Source: Wukongibacter sp050859025
Lineage (GTDB): Bacteria; Bacillota; Clostridia; Peptostreptococcales; Caminicellaceae
Reading direction: 5' to 3'
DNA: 64,000 nucleotides
NCBI RefSeq assembly: GCF_050859025.1
Contig: NZ_CP138200.1
Coordinates: 4,092,001-4,156,000 of the forward strand
This document shows positions 1-9,553 of the stretch, in pieces. A program made the translations under genes and the position numbers. The notes under the pieces are model-generated. The model did not search any database. It was not told where the DNA came from and saw only the letters and a program-made list of their open reading frames with translations. The stretch's first letter is position 1, and each line of letters starts with the position of its first letter.

Positions 1-1779
1 ATTTTCACTTACGCTTTCACAGGCATACGTTACTTCCTTTATGTTCTCAGTGACATTTTCTACTGATTTCAATATATCGCTAAATGCATCAGAGGTTTGT
101 TTTACAACGTTTTCTTGCTCAGCAACTATCTCTTCGGTGTTTTTCATTTCCTGAACAACATTGTTAACAACACTTTGTATCTCCTTTATCAGTTCGCCAA
201 TATTTTCTGTTGCTGTACCTGATTCCTCTGCAAGTTTTCTAACCTCTTCAGCCACAACTGCAAAACCCTTCCCTTGTTCTCCTGCTCTAGCTGCTTCAAT
301 CGCTGCATTTAATGCTAACAAATTCGTTTGCTCTGCAATATTTCTTATAAGTTCTACAATTTGACCAATTTGCCCCGATTTCTCAGATAATAAAACGATT
401 TCATTACTAACATTAATTGTTGCCTTTTTATTTTCAAGCATCTTACCTTTTTGATATTCTAATATACTAACTCCCTTATCAACTGTTTCTTGGGCATGAA
501 CTGTTAGATCATTAGAATCCTTTATATTCTCAAGTATTTTATCTATTTCGGCTATCAGATTGTCGAGCATATCACTGCCTTCTTGACTTGACTGTGCCTG
601 CTCAGTTGCACCCCTTGCCAATTCCGATACAGTCACTGCTACTTGTTCAGATACCTTACTTGCTTCATCTGTTGAGATTCTCATTTCCTCAGAGGTAGCT
701 GCTACAATTAAACCAATATTCTTCATCTCATTTATAAGTTCCCTCATACTATCTATCATGTTGTTAAAGTTTAATGCAAGTATACCTATCTCATCATTAC
801 TTTTCACATCAACCTTGACCGTAAGATCACCAGAGGCAACTTCATTAGTAAGCTGAGTCATTTTCTTAATAGGCTTAGTAATTCTCGTAATAATTAGAAG
901 TAGTATTATACCATTTAATGCAACAATTACTATTCCAACAATTATTACTATATTTGCCAATTTTGATATTCCCTGAGTTACCTCACTATTATATGTAGTT
1001 ACTGCTATAGACCATCCTGTTGACTTCATTGGTCCATATGCTGCAATTTTTTTATTACCATCAAATTCATAGTAGGATACATCAGATTTTCCTTCAATCA
1101 TATCTTTAGTAAGGACTCTTTGAGAATCACTTCCATTTTCTAAAGCATTGTATTCAAGAATTAATTCCTTGTCGGGATGGGCTATAACTACACCTTCCCG
1201 ATTAATCATATAGCTATAGCCTGTCCTTCCAAACTTTTCAGCATTTACAATATCTGTAACTTTAGATAATTCTACAGTTCCACCAATTAGACCAATAACT
1301 TGTCCAACATCATTTTTAACTGGACCTGCAATTACTATAATTGGCACACCTGTAGATTTAGATATTACAGGCTCAGATACAACAGATTCTCCTTTCATAA
1401 CCTTAGTAAAATAAGATCTGTCTTTTATATTTCCAATTTCGCCTTCACTATTTTGATAGTTTCCGTCTCTTCCTGCCATAATAATCAATTGAAAATCTTT
1501 AAATTCATTACTCTTATTTGACACAAATTTTCTCAAAGCATCATAATCCTTGTTTTTAACTATATCCATACCAGAAAGTAAATTAATTATTTTTTTCCAT
1601 TCATAAACTTTATCATCAGCTACCGTTATAAGCTTTTCATTTTTACTTCTAGCTATTTCCTCAACATCACTAATGATTATTTCCTTTGCTTTTAAATATG
1701 AGATTCCAGATAGTAAACAGGCACCCACTAAGGTTATAATTAGAACAGGTATCATTATCTTGTATTTTAAACTTTTCAA
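1..1779 (-). CDS. Methyl-accepting chemotaxis protein, C-terminus beyond window
   Basis: Transmembrane chemoreceptor that passes ligand binding to a CheA/CheW array. Translation of the minus strand shows an N-terminal membrane anchor, an extracellular dCache-like sensor region (with a stretch reading GRTGYSYMINREGVVIAHP), a second membrane segment, a HAMP region (ITKPIKKMTQLTNEVASGDL) and the conserved signalling hairpin tip (AEQTNLLALNAAIEAARAGE). The last part of the signalling domain lies left of the window. I place the start at a TTG whose T is at 1779, because AGGAGGT (1787-1793) sits 8 nt upstream of it. An in-frame ATG at 1785 is only 2 nt from the ribosome site. The ligand cannot be told from sequence. 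Nothing else of an operon is visible; a palindromic repeat follows upstream. Confidence 0.93.
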   Translation of the reverse strand, partial: MKSLKYKIMIPVLIITLVGACLLSGISYLKAKEIIISDVEEIARSKNEKLITVADDKVYEWKKIINLLSGMDIVKNKDYDALRKFVSNKSNEFKDFQLIIMAGRDGNYQNSEGEIGNIKDRSYFTKVMKGESVVSEPVISKSTGVPIIVIAGPVKNDVGQVIGLIGGTVELSKVTDIVNAEKFGRTGYSYMINREGVVIAHPDKELILEYNALENGSDSQRVLTKDMIEGKSDVSYYEFDGNKKIAAYGPMKSTGWSIAVTTYNSEVTQGISKLANIVIIVGIVIVALNGIILLLIITRITKPIKKMTQLTNEVASGDLTVKVDVKSNDEIGILALNFNNMIDSMRELINEMKNIGLIVAATSEEMRISTDEASKVSEQVAVTVSELARGATEQAQSSQEGSDMLDNLIAEIDKILENIKDSNDLTVHAQETVDKGVSILEYQKGKMLENKKATINVSNEIVLLSEKSGQIGQIVELIRNIAEQTNLLALNAAIEAARAGEQGKGFAVVAEEVRKLAEESGTATENIGELIKEIQSVVNNVVQEMKNTEEIVAEQENVVKQTSDAFSDILKSVENVTENIKEVTYACESVSEN

Positions 1780-1829
1780 GTTCATTACCTCCTAATAAGA
1801 AAATATATTTTGCAATAAAATCTCAGCTA

Positions 1830-1931
1830 TATAGAACGTACTTATAAATCTACATCTTGATTTCTTGAATGTCCAATGCTTCAAGGCTTTTTAAGGAATC
1901 AAAATTTAAAAGATTTATTACGATTTCTATA
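1830..1931. repeat. Family A palindromic element, copy A1
   Basis: Imperfect inverted repeat of 102 bp starting TATAGAACGTACTTATAAAT and ending with AAGATTTATTACGATTTCTATA-type sequence. Nearly the same as copy A3 at 8569-8670, including the centre (TTCAAGGCTTTT). Lies just upstream of the chemoreceptor gene. The remaining gap to the radical SAM gene holds only the terminator at 2334-2356; I see no gene between 1932 and 2330. Confidence 0.8.
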
Positions 1932-2333
1932 TTTCATTACTCCAACCATGAATCCAAATTATCACTTAAAGCCTTTTACCAACCTAATCATAATTTTAAA
2001 ACCTCTTAGATTAATATCTAGTTCCTTTGATTTTGTTATAATTATATATTAGTATCTACTTTGTAAAAATTTCTTTACCTTAACTCACCTCTCTTTCTTA
2101 AATATTATGAAAGTGCCTATGTTTAATAAGCACTATTCTATTATCTATAAATACCCAAAATTCGTTATGATATCAACATAATGTAATTTAACATATAATT
2201 TGTTGCTTTTTTTTGCTATTTTTCTCATTTCTTCCTAATTTCCTATATATATTTAATCGTCCTTTATATATCTAATCTTTAATTATTTTAGCTACATAAA
2301 GGATAATCTCTAATATAGCTTTCTGTATGTCAT

Positions 2334-2356
2334 AAAAAAGATAGAGCTAGGCTCTA
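2334..2356 (-). terminator. Rho-independent terminator of radical SAM gene
   Basis: TAGAGC (2342-2347), a 3-nt loop and GCTCTA (2351-2356) form a short hairpin. On the minus strand it is followed by TCTTTTTT. It lies about 120 nt past the stop of the radical SAM gene. Confidence 0.7.
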
Positions 2357-2476
2357 CCCTTTATTATCAGTGTTATTAAATTAGATTCCTTAACTATTAA
2401 AAATAGAAGTACAAAATTTCAAGTGCTTAACTAATATTAATATACCCTTCACGATGAACTAACTCAATAGGCTAAG

Positions 2477-3817
2477 CTAGTTATATACATCCCATAGCTT
2501 TTCAGCTGTTTCGGCCCATTTGCGGGATACAGCTTGGCATTTACAGGTGAGTTCACTGGCGGACTCCTTATCTATTGGCTGAGTTGAATATGCACATGAC
2601 CTTTCTACCATTTCCTTTAATCTCTCTGGATTATCAAGTAAAGGGCAGGGTCTTAAATGATTACTATTGAAGGGCTGACCATATTTATATTCCATAAACA
2701 GTGGAGATTTTAGAGCTTCTAGCAATGTTACTTCATTTATATTTGCATTTGAATAGTGGATGAACGCACATGGTTCCACATCACCATTGGCATTTATATG
2801 GCAATATATTCTTCCTCCTGCTATACAGCCATCAACATACTCGCCATCGTTCCAAAAATCTAATATGAAAGCCGGCTTCTCCTTCCTCATTTCTCTAACT
2901 CTATTATACATGTATTCACGCTGTTCAGAGTTCACTAACAATTCTAAAGCTGCATTCTTACCAATAGGTATATATGTAAAGTACCAGCCAAACATACAAC
3001 CCTTTTCAATTAAAAAATCTACGTATTCATCGGAGCCTACGATTTCAGTATTCTTACTATGATAGCAGGTTGAAAAACCAAAAATAACGCCTTCTTTTTT
3101 TAAAATATCCATAGAATTCATTACTCTTTTATATGTGCCCTTCCCTCTTCTCATGTCTGTATCTTCTTCAAATCCTTCTATACTTATAGCCAAGGCAAAA
3201 TTCCCTACCCTAGCCAGCTCTTTAGCAAATTCCTCATCAACTAAGGTTGCATTGGTAAAAGCTAAGAACATACAATCATTATGCTCTTCAGCTATCTTTA
3301 TCAAATCATTTCTTCTAACCAGTGGTTCCCCCCCTGAAAATATGTACATATATATCCCAAGGTCCTTTCCTTCTTTAATAATTTTGTTAATCGTTTCATT
3401 ATCTAAAGAATCAAATTTATTGTACTCTGCGGCCCAGCATCCTGTACATTTTAGATTACAAGCTGATGTTGGATCTAGTAATATTGTCCAAGGTACATTG
3501 CAATTGTGCTTCTTTTTTTTCTTATCTCTAACAGGTAAGCCCATAATAGCTGAATTCACAAAAAAATTAATTAATAACTTTTTTCTAGTATTGGGATTTA
3601 ACTCTTCAAAATATCTTTCTATAAGTGTATGCCAATTACTTTCTGAATCATCACAAATTTCTCTAAAGAGTTTAATATTACTTTTATGGTATTCCTTTTT
3701 AGCCAATTTATCAGCCCAATTCAATAGCTTAGGCAGATTTTTCATAGGCTCTTTTTCTACATATTTTAACCCTTCTTTTAAAACCACTGAGCTAATCAAC
3801 CCTTTAGTAGTTTTCAT
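2477..3817 (-). CDS. Radical SAM protein with C-terminal Cys-rich (SPASM-like) region
   Basis: 446-residue iron-sulfur enzyme expected to split S-adenosylmethionine and make a radical on an unknown substrate. The core motif CNLKCTGC (CxxxCxxC) lies near residue 117, followed by the SAM-binding FSGGEPL. About 110 residues precede the motif, a helical extension not needed for the core barrel. The C-terminal third has further cysteines (GCIAGGRIYCHINANGDVEPC and later CPLL, SCAY, CKC), as in SPASM domains that bind auxiliary clusters in peptide-modifying or dehydrogenase enzymes. No small precursor peptide or partner gene is adjacent, so the substrate is unknown. Transcribed alone, with its own terminator. 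The start ATG follows a G-rich ribosome site. Confidence 0.88.
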   Translation of the reverse strand: MKTTKGLISSVVLKEGLKYVEKEPMKNLPKLLNWADKLAKKEYHKSNIKLFREICDDSESNWHTLIERYFEELNPNTRKKLLINFFVNSAIMGLPVRDKKKKKHNCNVPWTILLDPTSACNLKCTGCWAAEYNKFDSLDNETINKIIKEGKDLGIYMYIFSGGEPLVRRNDLIKIAEEHNDCMFLAFTNATLVDEEFAKELARVGNFALAISIEGFEEDTDMRRGKGTYKRVMNSMDILKKEGVIFGFSTCYHSKNTEIVGSDEYVDFLIEKGCMFGWYFTYIPIGKNAALELLVNSEQREYMYNRVREMRKEKPAFILDFWNDGEYVDGCIAGGRIYCHINANGDVEPCAFIHYSNANINEVTLLEALKSPLFMEYKYGQPFNSNHLRPCPLLDNPERLKEMVERSCAYSTQPIDKESASELTCKCQAVSRKWAETAEKLWDVYN

Positions 3818-3931
3818 AGTATTGCCCCCTCAAATTAGTATACTATCTAAAATTTATTCCAATATACCATTACTTATGTCAGAAAATATAATAAAAGAAA
3901 CCTCTAAAATTAGGTATGTTATTTGAAATCA

Positions 3932-3973
3932 ATAAAAAAAATAGCCTATAGGTTCAATCCCTTAAAGGCTATT
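3932..3973 (-). terminator. Terminator of larC1
   Basis: AATAGCC (3940-3946) pairs with GGCTATT (3967-3973). Read on the minus strand the hairpin ends in eight T residues. It begins about 30 nt after the larC1 stop, so no larC2 is co-transcribed here. Confidence 0.8.
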
Positions 3974-4002
3974 ACTAAAATTATTTATGTGTTTTTCATA
4001 GA

Positions 4003-4800
4003 TTATATATAGCTATTAGATAAATAAACTCTAAGTACATTTGGTATTTCTAATTCTCTTGTACCTAATCCATACCCTATCTTATCTATAGTAAACTCTG
4101 TTCTTTCTACAAAAGATTCTACGTTAGATGCTAGGATTGCTGCTCCAGTTGGAGTTGTCATCTCAAAATTTACTCTTCCTACTTTGATCGGTATACCTTT
4201 TAGTATCTCTACCGTAGCCGGTGCTGGAACTGGCATTAATCCATGAGCACATTTTACAAATCCTCCACCAACTTCAATGTGCGACGCCATAATCTTATCA
4301 GGCTTTAAATAATCTATGCAAATAGCAGCTCCGACGATATCTACAATGGAATCAATTGCTCCAACCTCATGAAAGTGTACCTCATATAAGTCTTTACCAT
4401 GCACCTTTGACTCGGCCTTTGCAACTTCTTTAAACATATCAATACTCATTTTTTTTACATTATCATTTAAACCACTATCGTTAATAATGGATTCAATATC
4501 TCCAAGGTTTCTATGTACATGGTGATAGTTATGTGAGTGCTCATGCTGGTGATGTTCGTGCTCGTGGTGATGATTATGCTCATGGTTAAGGTCTTCATGA
4601 CACTTTAATATAACATCTACCTTTACTCCATGAATCCCATTCTTAATTTTCTTTTCTATTTTTATCTCATATTCTGATTCTAATCTCAACTTTGCAAGTT
4701 CATTTAATAAATACTCCTGATCTACTCCTAAATCAATCATAGCACCTAAATTCATGTCACCGCTAATACCCGCAAAACAATCATAGTATAGTATTTTCAT
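4003..4800 (-). CDS. larC1: LarC N-terminal half (LarC1), nickel insertion protein
   Basis: 265-residue match to the N-terminal part of LarC, which loads nickel into the pincer cofactor of lactate racemase (the nickel-pincer nucleotide pathway). Recognised by the opening YYDCFAGISGDMNLGAMIDLG, the FHEVGAIDSIVDIVGA block, and the closing GLGTRELEIPNVLRVYL. Residues about 87-115 form a His-rich stretch (for example HEHNHHHEHEHHQHEHSHN) that probably binds or stores nickel. Full LarC is about 400 residues. In Lactobacillus the C-half is read by ribosomal frameshift, but here a stop and then a terminator follow and no frame downstream resembles LarC2. No larA, larB or larE is in the window. The ribosome site GGGAG lies 9 nt before the ATG. 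Confidence 0.85.
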   Translation of the reverse strand: MKILYYDCFAGISGDMNLGAMIDLGVDQEYLLNELAKLRLESEYEIKIEKKIKNGIHGVKVDVILKCHEDLNHEHNHHHEHEHHQHEHSHNYHHVHRNLGDIESIINDSGLNDNVKKMSIDMFKEVAKAESKVHGKDLYEVHFHEVGAIDSIVDIVGAAICIDYLKPDKIMASHIEVGGGFVKCAHGLMPVPAPATVEILKGIPIKVGRVNFEMTTPTGAAILASNVESFVERTEFTIDKIGYGLGTRELEIPNVLRVYLSNSYI

Positions 4801-4822
4801 AATTTATCACTCCCTTAATTTA

Positions 4823-4903
4823 ATAAATAACTCTCCACTGCATTCCAGAAAAGCCCTTACCTAAGCTAAGTGCTTCACCAGCTTCTATTAATTCTTTACC
4901 TAC
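4823..4903 (-). pseudogene. Possible gene remnant upstream of larC1
   Basis: 27 open codons between two stops reading VGKELIEAGEALSLGKG then FSGMQWRVIY, with protein-like composition but no start codon or ribosome site. It ends 20 nt before larC1 and could be the tail of a decayed gene. Not recognised; it may be chance. Confidence 0.2.
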
Positions 4904-4948
4904 TTAATAGTACTAAAAAGTAGAGTTAAACATCTATAAAAACTGAAT

Positions 4949-6988
4949 TTATTCATACTTAGCCCTTTTCTTATATTCATACATTCTTTGATCTGCTACC
5001 TTTACTAGATTTTTATACTCTTTAGCATCATTAGGAAAATTTGCTATACCATAGCTAAAGCTGCACTTTATAGTATTACCCTCCCAGGCTAAATGAGACC
5101 TAATTATCTCATTATTAATGTTCTCAAGTTTTTTCTTTAAGTCTATTAATTTCATATCTGAAAAAACGGCAATAAACTCATCCCCGCCATATCGCGCTAG
5201 TAGATCTGACTTTCTAATATTGTTCTTTAATTTATTGGCAAATTGTCTTAAATACTCATCTCCAGCCAAATGACCATATGTATCATTTACTGTTTTCATC
5301 CCATTTAAATCAAATATTACTAAGTATAAGCTTCCAAGGTTTCTCTTCGCATTCTTTAATTGATTCTCAAATACTTCTTCAAAATGTCTCCTATTAGAAA
5401 CATTAGTTAACTTATCATAACGAGATAGCTTGATAGTCTCTTCATATAATAGATGCTTATTAAGAGCAACTTCAATTTGATTTTTAAAATATTCGATTAC
5501 TTTTCTGTCTTCTTCCGTAAAAGCATTTTTGTTTTTACTGTCAATATTGAGCATACCATATAAGTTTTTATGTAATAAAATAGGCGCACTTATCGAAGAT
5601 CTAATAATTCTCTTATTGTAGTTTCTATTCCCACCATGTAAAGCCTCGACATCATTTATTATCACTGTATTTTCAATCTTACCGTTGGTGGCTCTCCATA
5701 AAAATGATTCTTCTAAAGCAATGTCAAAATTGTTCATTTCCTTTAAATCATACCCTCTATGGCTCGCAACCACCAATCTGTTATTTTTAATAACTAAAAT
5801 ACTTCCTACATTTGCATGAGCTATTATATCAAGTGCCTTTTCTAAAATTAAATTATTCAATACCCCTATATCATCAGTCCCTATAATTGATTGAGTTATT
5901 TCTAGCATCGAGTCCTTGATTTTTATTAATAGCTTTATTTTTTCTTTATTCCTTCTTTCCTCAGTTACATCATATGCATTTATGATAACGCCCAATTCTC
6001 CATCATGGATAGTTCTGTTGGCTGAAACATTAATCCAACGTTCTTCTCCACTTTTTGATCTAATCTTTATTTCCTCACATGTAATTGGTTCTTCACCTAA
6101 TTGAACTTCTATAAACTTCTCAATTATATGATTCTTCATATCCTCATAAATCAAGTCAGACCAATTCATTTTATCTAATTCATCAATTTCATAGCCTGTT
6201 ATCTTTACAGTAATCTTATTAGAATAAAGTATCTTATCATTTTTAATTAGAAGTATTGCAGAAGGAGCATTTTCATAGAAATGCCTAAATCTATCAATGT
6301 TTTCCTTCAGACGATAGGCCATTATATTTTTTTTGTGAATCTCCTTTTTCAACTCTTTATTCGTTATATCCAAGCTCTTACTTTTTTCTTCAATAAGTTT
6401 ATTCTTTAAGAAATTTTCAATAAAGTTTTCATAGTTTTTAACAGCTACATAACAGGCTATAGCAATAAATACTGTCGTACTAACAACATTTGTAATTAAA
6501 TAATTTTCAAATAATTGAAAATAAAATAGCTTAATTAGAAAAACCGTATGGGTTATTAAACTCGTCAATATTATCTTATTAGGTCCTAGATGCATTATAG
6601 CTATAAAGATCGCTACAGAAATGTACATCACATTATCACCGTAAAAACCATAATCTGTATGCTCATATAAAACACTCCATAACATTATAAAAAGAAAAAC
6701 AGGAAATTCAAGTAGTTGTTTTATGGATTGATTAATATCATATAGAAAAACCTTTATACATATCAATAAAACAAGCATGCCCAAAGACATCCACATTTTG
6801 TGTCTATAGATTGTTTTTTCTACATTTAGAATTCCTAATGTAAATATTACTAATTGTATAAAAACAAAAAAATTTAAGAAAGCTCTTCTCCGTATCGTAT
6901 TATAATGGTTTACCTTCTCTAAAAACTCTTCTAAATATTTTTCAGGTATTTTTTTATTGGAAAAAAGATTAAAGTTTATACTTCTCAT
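4949..6988 (-). CDS. Membrane diguanylate cyclase (MHYT-less TM region, PAS, GAF, GGDEF)
   Basis: 679-residue protein predicted to make cyclic di-GMP at the membrane. Residues about 35-200 hold several hydrophobic helices. A coiled segment follows, then a PAS domain (near residues 230-340, with NAPSAILLIKNDKILYSN), a GAF domain (about 365-515), and a C-terminal GGDEF domain. The active-site motif GGDEF (residues 601-605) is intact. RKSD lies five residues before it and forms the RxxD inhibitory site, so product feedback is expected. No EAL or HD-GYP domain is fused. The signal sensed is unknown. Transcribed alone; palindromic element A2 sits in the gap upstream. Confidence 0.93.
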   Translation of the reverse strand: MRSINFNLFSNKKIPEKYLEEFLEKVNHYNTIRRRAFLNFFVFIQLVIFTLGILNVEKTIYRHKMWMSLGMLVLLICIKVFLYDINQSIKQLLEFPVFLFIMLWSVLYEHTDYGFYGDNVMYISVAIFIAIMHLGPNKIILTSLITHTVFLIKLFYFQLFENYLITNVVSTTVFIAIACYVAVKNYENFIENFLKNKLIEEKSKSLDITNKELKKEIHKKNIMAYRLKENIDRFRHFYENAPSAILLIKNDKILYSNKITVKITGYEIDELDKMNWSDLIYEDMKNHIIEKFIEVQLGEEPITCEEIKIRSKSGEERWINVSANRTIHDGELGVIINAYDVTEERRNKEKIKLLIKIKDSMLEITQSIIGTDDIGVLNNLILEKALDIIAHANVGSILVIKNNRLVVASHRGYDLKEMNNFDIALEESFLWRATNGKIENTVIINDVEALHGGNRNYNKRIIRSSISAPILLHKNLYGMLNIDSKNKNAFTEEDRKVIEYFKNQIEVALNKHLLYEETIKLSRYDKLTNVSNRRHFEEVFENQLKNAKRNLGSLYLVIFDLNGMKTVNDTYGHLAGDEYLRQFANKLKNNIRKSDLLARYGGDEFIAVFSDMKLIDLKKKLENINNEIIRSHLAWEGNTIKCSFSYGIANFPNDAKEYKNLVKVADQRMYEYKKRAKYE

Positions 6989-7017
6989 ATAAACACTCCT
7001 ATAGCTTGGGTTTCCTC

Positions 7018-7126
7018 TATAGAAATCACAATAAATCTTTTACATTTTTATTTCTAAAATTTCCTCAAAGCTTTCACTTGAGTCTCTATAAGAAACTCAA
7101 ATATAGATTTATAAGTGCATTCTATA
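7018..7126. repeat. Family A palindromic element, copy A2
   Basis: 109 bp with TATAGAAATCACAATAAATC at one end and ATAAGTGCATTCTATA at the other. This is the reverse orientation of A1, and both ends match the family. It occupies a third of the 330-bp gap between the divergent GGDEF and MFS genes. I see no gene in the rest. Confidence 0.75.
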
Positions 7127-7318
7127 TAGCTTACTATTTTATATTATTAAAAAAATAGAAGTATAGTATTTATTTTCTACATCTTTGAACAAATTCCTTT
7201 AGTTCTTACTACTATTTTCCTATCTTATTTAATATTTACTTTAACAAATCTGAATAGAAAACTTGTAAAGTTACAATACTTAAAGGGAATAATAGAGTTA
7301 TTGGGTGGTGAATAACAA

Positions 7319-8476
7319 GTGAGTAAATTAGTAAAACCTGCAATATTATCTATTTCATTACTTATTATCATGACTAACAACACAATATCTCCAGCCCTAA
7401 GTGAAATAAGTAGTGCTTTTCCTAATGCTGGGTCTAATTTAGTAAAGCTCGTTCTCACACTACCATCCTTTGTTATCATACCATTTAGTTCAATTTCAGG
7501 AAGGATATCATCCACAGTAAAGAATCAAAAAATAATTATCATTGGACTTATAGTCTATTTTCTTGGCGGTATAAGTGGAGGATTTTCTAGAAATATATAT
7601 GAACTTCTGTTTACGAGAGCTCTATTAGGAGCAGGTATGGGACTATTAATGCCCTTTGCAACTTCACTAATTGCAGATTTTTATAAGGGTACGGAAAGAA
7701 CCGTTATGATGGGACTTTCAAATGCAGTAGCAAACTTCGGCGGAATTATAGCTACCCTTGCATCTGGTACTTTAGCAATATATAATTGGAGATATATTTT
7801 CATTGCATATTCAATCGCTATACCTGTATTAATACTCGTTACTTTAGGGCTTCCTGAACCTCCTAATAAAGATAAGACTTCTAATAAGAGCCTTTCACTT
7901 AATAATAGGATAATTTTTATAGCTATCCTTGCCTTTTTCTTAAATATTGCTTTTTATGCCGTCATTATAAACATAGCATTATTTATTAAAAGTGAGGGAA
8001 TTGGTAATTCTGGTTATTCTGGTATAGCCACCTCATTTGTTACTTTCGCCGGTTTTATAAGCGGAATATGTTTAAGACAAATATCTAAAATATTTAAACG
8101 TTTTAGAGTTCCCTTTGCAATAAGCTTCATGAGCCTAGGTTTCTTACTTTTATCTACCTCTCATAATTTAACCCTAGTTCTGATTTCTAATTTCCTAGTT
8201 GGTTTTGGTCTAGGAATATTAAAGCCAGTCCTGTTTTTAAACGTAGCCGATGCTTCTTCTAGTCATTCAAATGCCTTTGCTATTTCAATAGTAAGCAATT
8301 CCATATTGTTTGGAAAGTTTGTATCTCCTTTGTTTCTGGATTTATGGGGTAAGATTTTTAGAAACAATTCCATTAGGTTTACATTTCTGTCAATGGGTAT
8401 ATTGTTAAGCTGTGCAGCTATTATATCATTATTAATAATGATACAACCAAAAAAAATTTTTAAACCTAAATATTGA
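7319..8476 (+). CDS. MFS family transporter, drug-efflux type
   Basis: 385-residue, twelve-helix major facilitator. The N-terminal region (NTISPALSEISSAFP after the first helix) and the LLGAGMGLLMPFATSLIADF block in the fourth and fifth helices are typical of proton-driven exporters of the Bcr/CflA and multidrug type. The substrate cannot be read from sequence. The start is GTG, with a weak GGGTGG site about 10 nt upstream; no better in-frame start exists. Transcribed alone on the plus strand between minus-strand genes. Family A element A3 lies shortly after its stop. Confidence 0.85.
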   Translation: MSKLVKPAILSISLLIIMTNNTISPALSEISSAFPNAGSNLVKLVLTLPSFVIIPFSSISGRISSTVKNQKIIIIGLIVYFLGGISGGFSRNIYELLFTRALLGAGMGLLMPFATSLIADFYKGTERTVMMGLSNAVANFGGIIATLASGTLAIYNWRYIFIAYSIAIPVLILVTLGLPEPPNKDKTSNKSLSLNNRIIFIAILAFFLNIAFYAVIINIALFIKSEGIGNSGYSGIATSFVTFAGFISGICLRQISKIFKRFRVPFAISFMSLGFLLLSTSHNLTLVLISNFLVGFGLGILKPVLFLNVADASSSHSNAFAISIVSNSILFGKFVSPLFLDLWGKIFRNNSIRFTFLSMGILLSCAAIISLLIMIQPKKIFKPKY

Positions 8477-8568
8477 AATAAAAATTTATCGAAGACTGGC
8501 TGTAATAAAAGCTTAATGTAAGAAAATATTATCTAGGTTATAGTAATATTTTCCTTCAAAATTTACTA

Positions 8569-8670
8569 TATAGAACGTACTTATAAATCTACATTTTGAT
8601 TTTTTGAATAGCCAATAATTCAAGGCTTTTCAAGGAATCAAAATGTAAAAGATTTATTACGATTTCTATA
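8569..8670. repeat. Family A palindromic element, copy A3
   Basis: 102 bp, TATAGAACGTACTTATAAAT to GATTTCTATA, almost identical to A1. It lies between the convergent MFS gene and the lipoprotein gene, so it may be folded into both transcripts. Confidence 0.8.
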
Positions 8671-8703
8671 GTTAGGTGAACTCAGTTTATATAAATATAC
8701 TAA

Positions 8704-9510
8704 CTAATTTATATAGATTGAGTAAACAACTTTACCGAACTCCGATAGCTTCTCTTCAACAACTTCCATTGGAATTTCAAATATTTGTTCACCCTCGGCA
8801 TATGAACCCAATCCATATGCTGCAAAATAAATTTTAATTTTTCCATCTTGGATGAAGAAAATTGGCTCAACTTTATCTTTATAATAATATTCTTGAAGGT
8901 TTCTTGTCCAAGCTTCATTTTCTTTAATTTGATCAAAAATGTTTTTATATATTAATTCTAAATAATCTACATCTTCTTTAAAAAAGTCCTTTAACTCTAT
9001 CTCTTTTCCCTCTAGTAGGTCGAAACTATAGAACTGTTTCCAATAGTTCCCATGAGCACCACCACTATACTCATATATACCTAAACCTATACTAAATATT
9101 CCATTTTCATTAGTTTCTATATCGGGCTCTATAAAGAAGCTATATGGAGAAAGTCTTTCTTCTCCCTCTTCCAATACTTTCATATGGCCCATTCTTTCTA
9201 TATACCCATCTATATCTTTGTTAACTTTCTTTCTGATTAATTCAAGAGTATTCTTTTGGTCAATTCCATCAAATTGAGGTCTATTTATTTTCCATTCATA
9301 TACATTTTCTAATATCTCTTCTTCTACTTCAGTCTTTACAATTAGAGGTTGTATCTTTTTATATTTATCTAATAGTGTTTTCTCTTCTACAGTCTCTTCT
9401 TGACCTATTGTAGCCTCTTGAGACTGATCTTGCTCCTGCTCAATTACTGGTTTAGCATTACATGCAGTTATCATTAACAGTATTGTACATGCTATAATCA
9501 CTTTCTTCAT
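8704..9510 (-). CDS. Lipoprotein with RsiV-like DUF4163/DUF3298 domains
   Basis: 268-residue secreted lipoprotein. A signal peptide ends in the lipobox ITAC (Cys16), followed by a Gln/Glu-rich linker. The rest resembles the DUF4163 plus DUF3298 pair known from RsiV, the lysozyme-binding anti-sigma factor. The telling piece is EYSGGAHGNYWKQFYSFDL, and the tail IYFAAYGLGSYAEGEQIFEIP fits DUF3298. Unlike RsiV there is no cytoplasmic anti-sigma part and no sigma factor gene nearby, so it is more likely a free-standing envelope protein. It is 43 nt downstream of the TPR gene and co-directional, probably one transcript. Confidence 0.8.
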   Translation of the reverse strand: MKKVIIACTILLMITACNAKPVIEQEQDQSQEATIGQEETVEEKTLLDKYKKIQPLIVKTEVEEEILENVYEWKINRPQFDGIDQKNTLELIRKKVNKDIDGYIERMGHMKVLEEGEERLSPYSFFIEPDIETNENGIFSIGLGIYEYSGGAHGNYWKQFYSFDLLEGKEIELKDFFKEDVDYLELIYKNIFDQIKENEAWTRNLQEYYYKDKVEPIFFIQDGKIKIYFAAYGLGSYAEGEQIFEIPMEVVEEKLSEFGKVVYSIYIN

Positions 9511-9553
9511 ATGTTATCATACTCCTTCATATATATTCTCATAGATTTACTTA

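Noticed and set aside
3135..3926. 263-codon plus-strand open frame opposite the radical SAM gene
   Set aside because: It is the antisense shadow of a clear gene; low-complexity Ser/Leu/Phe composition and no ribosome site.
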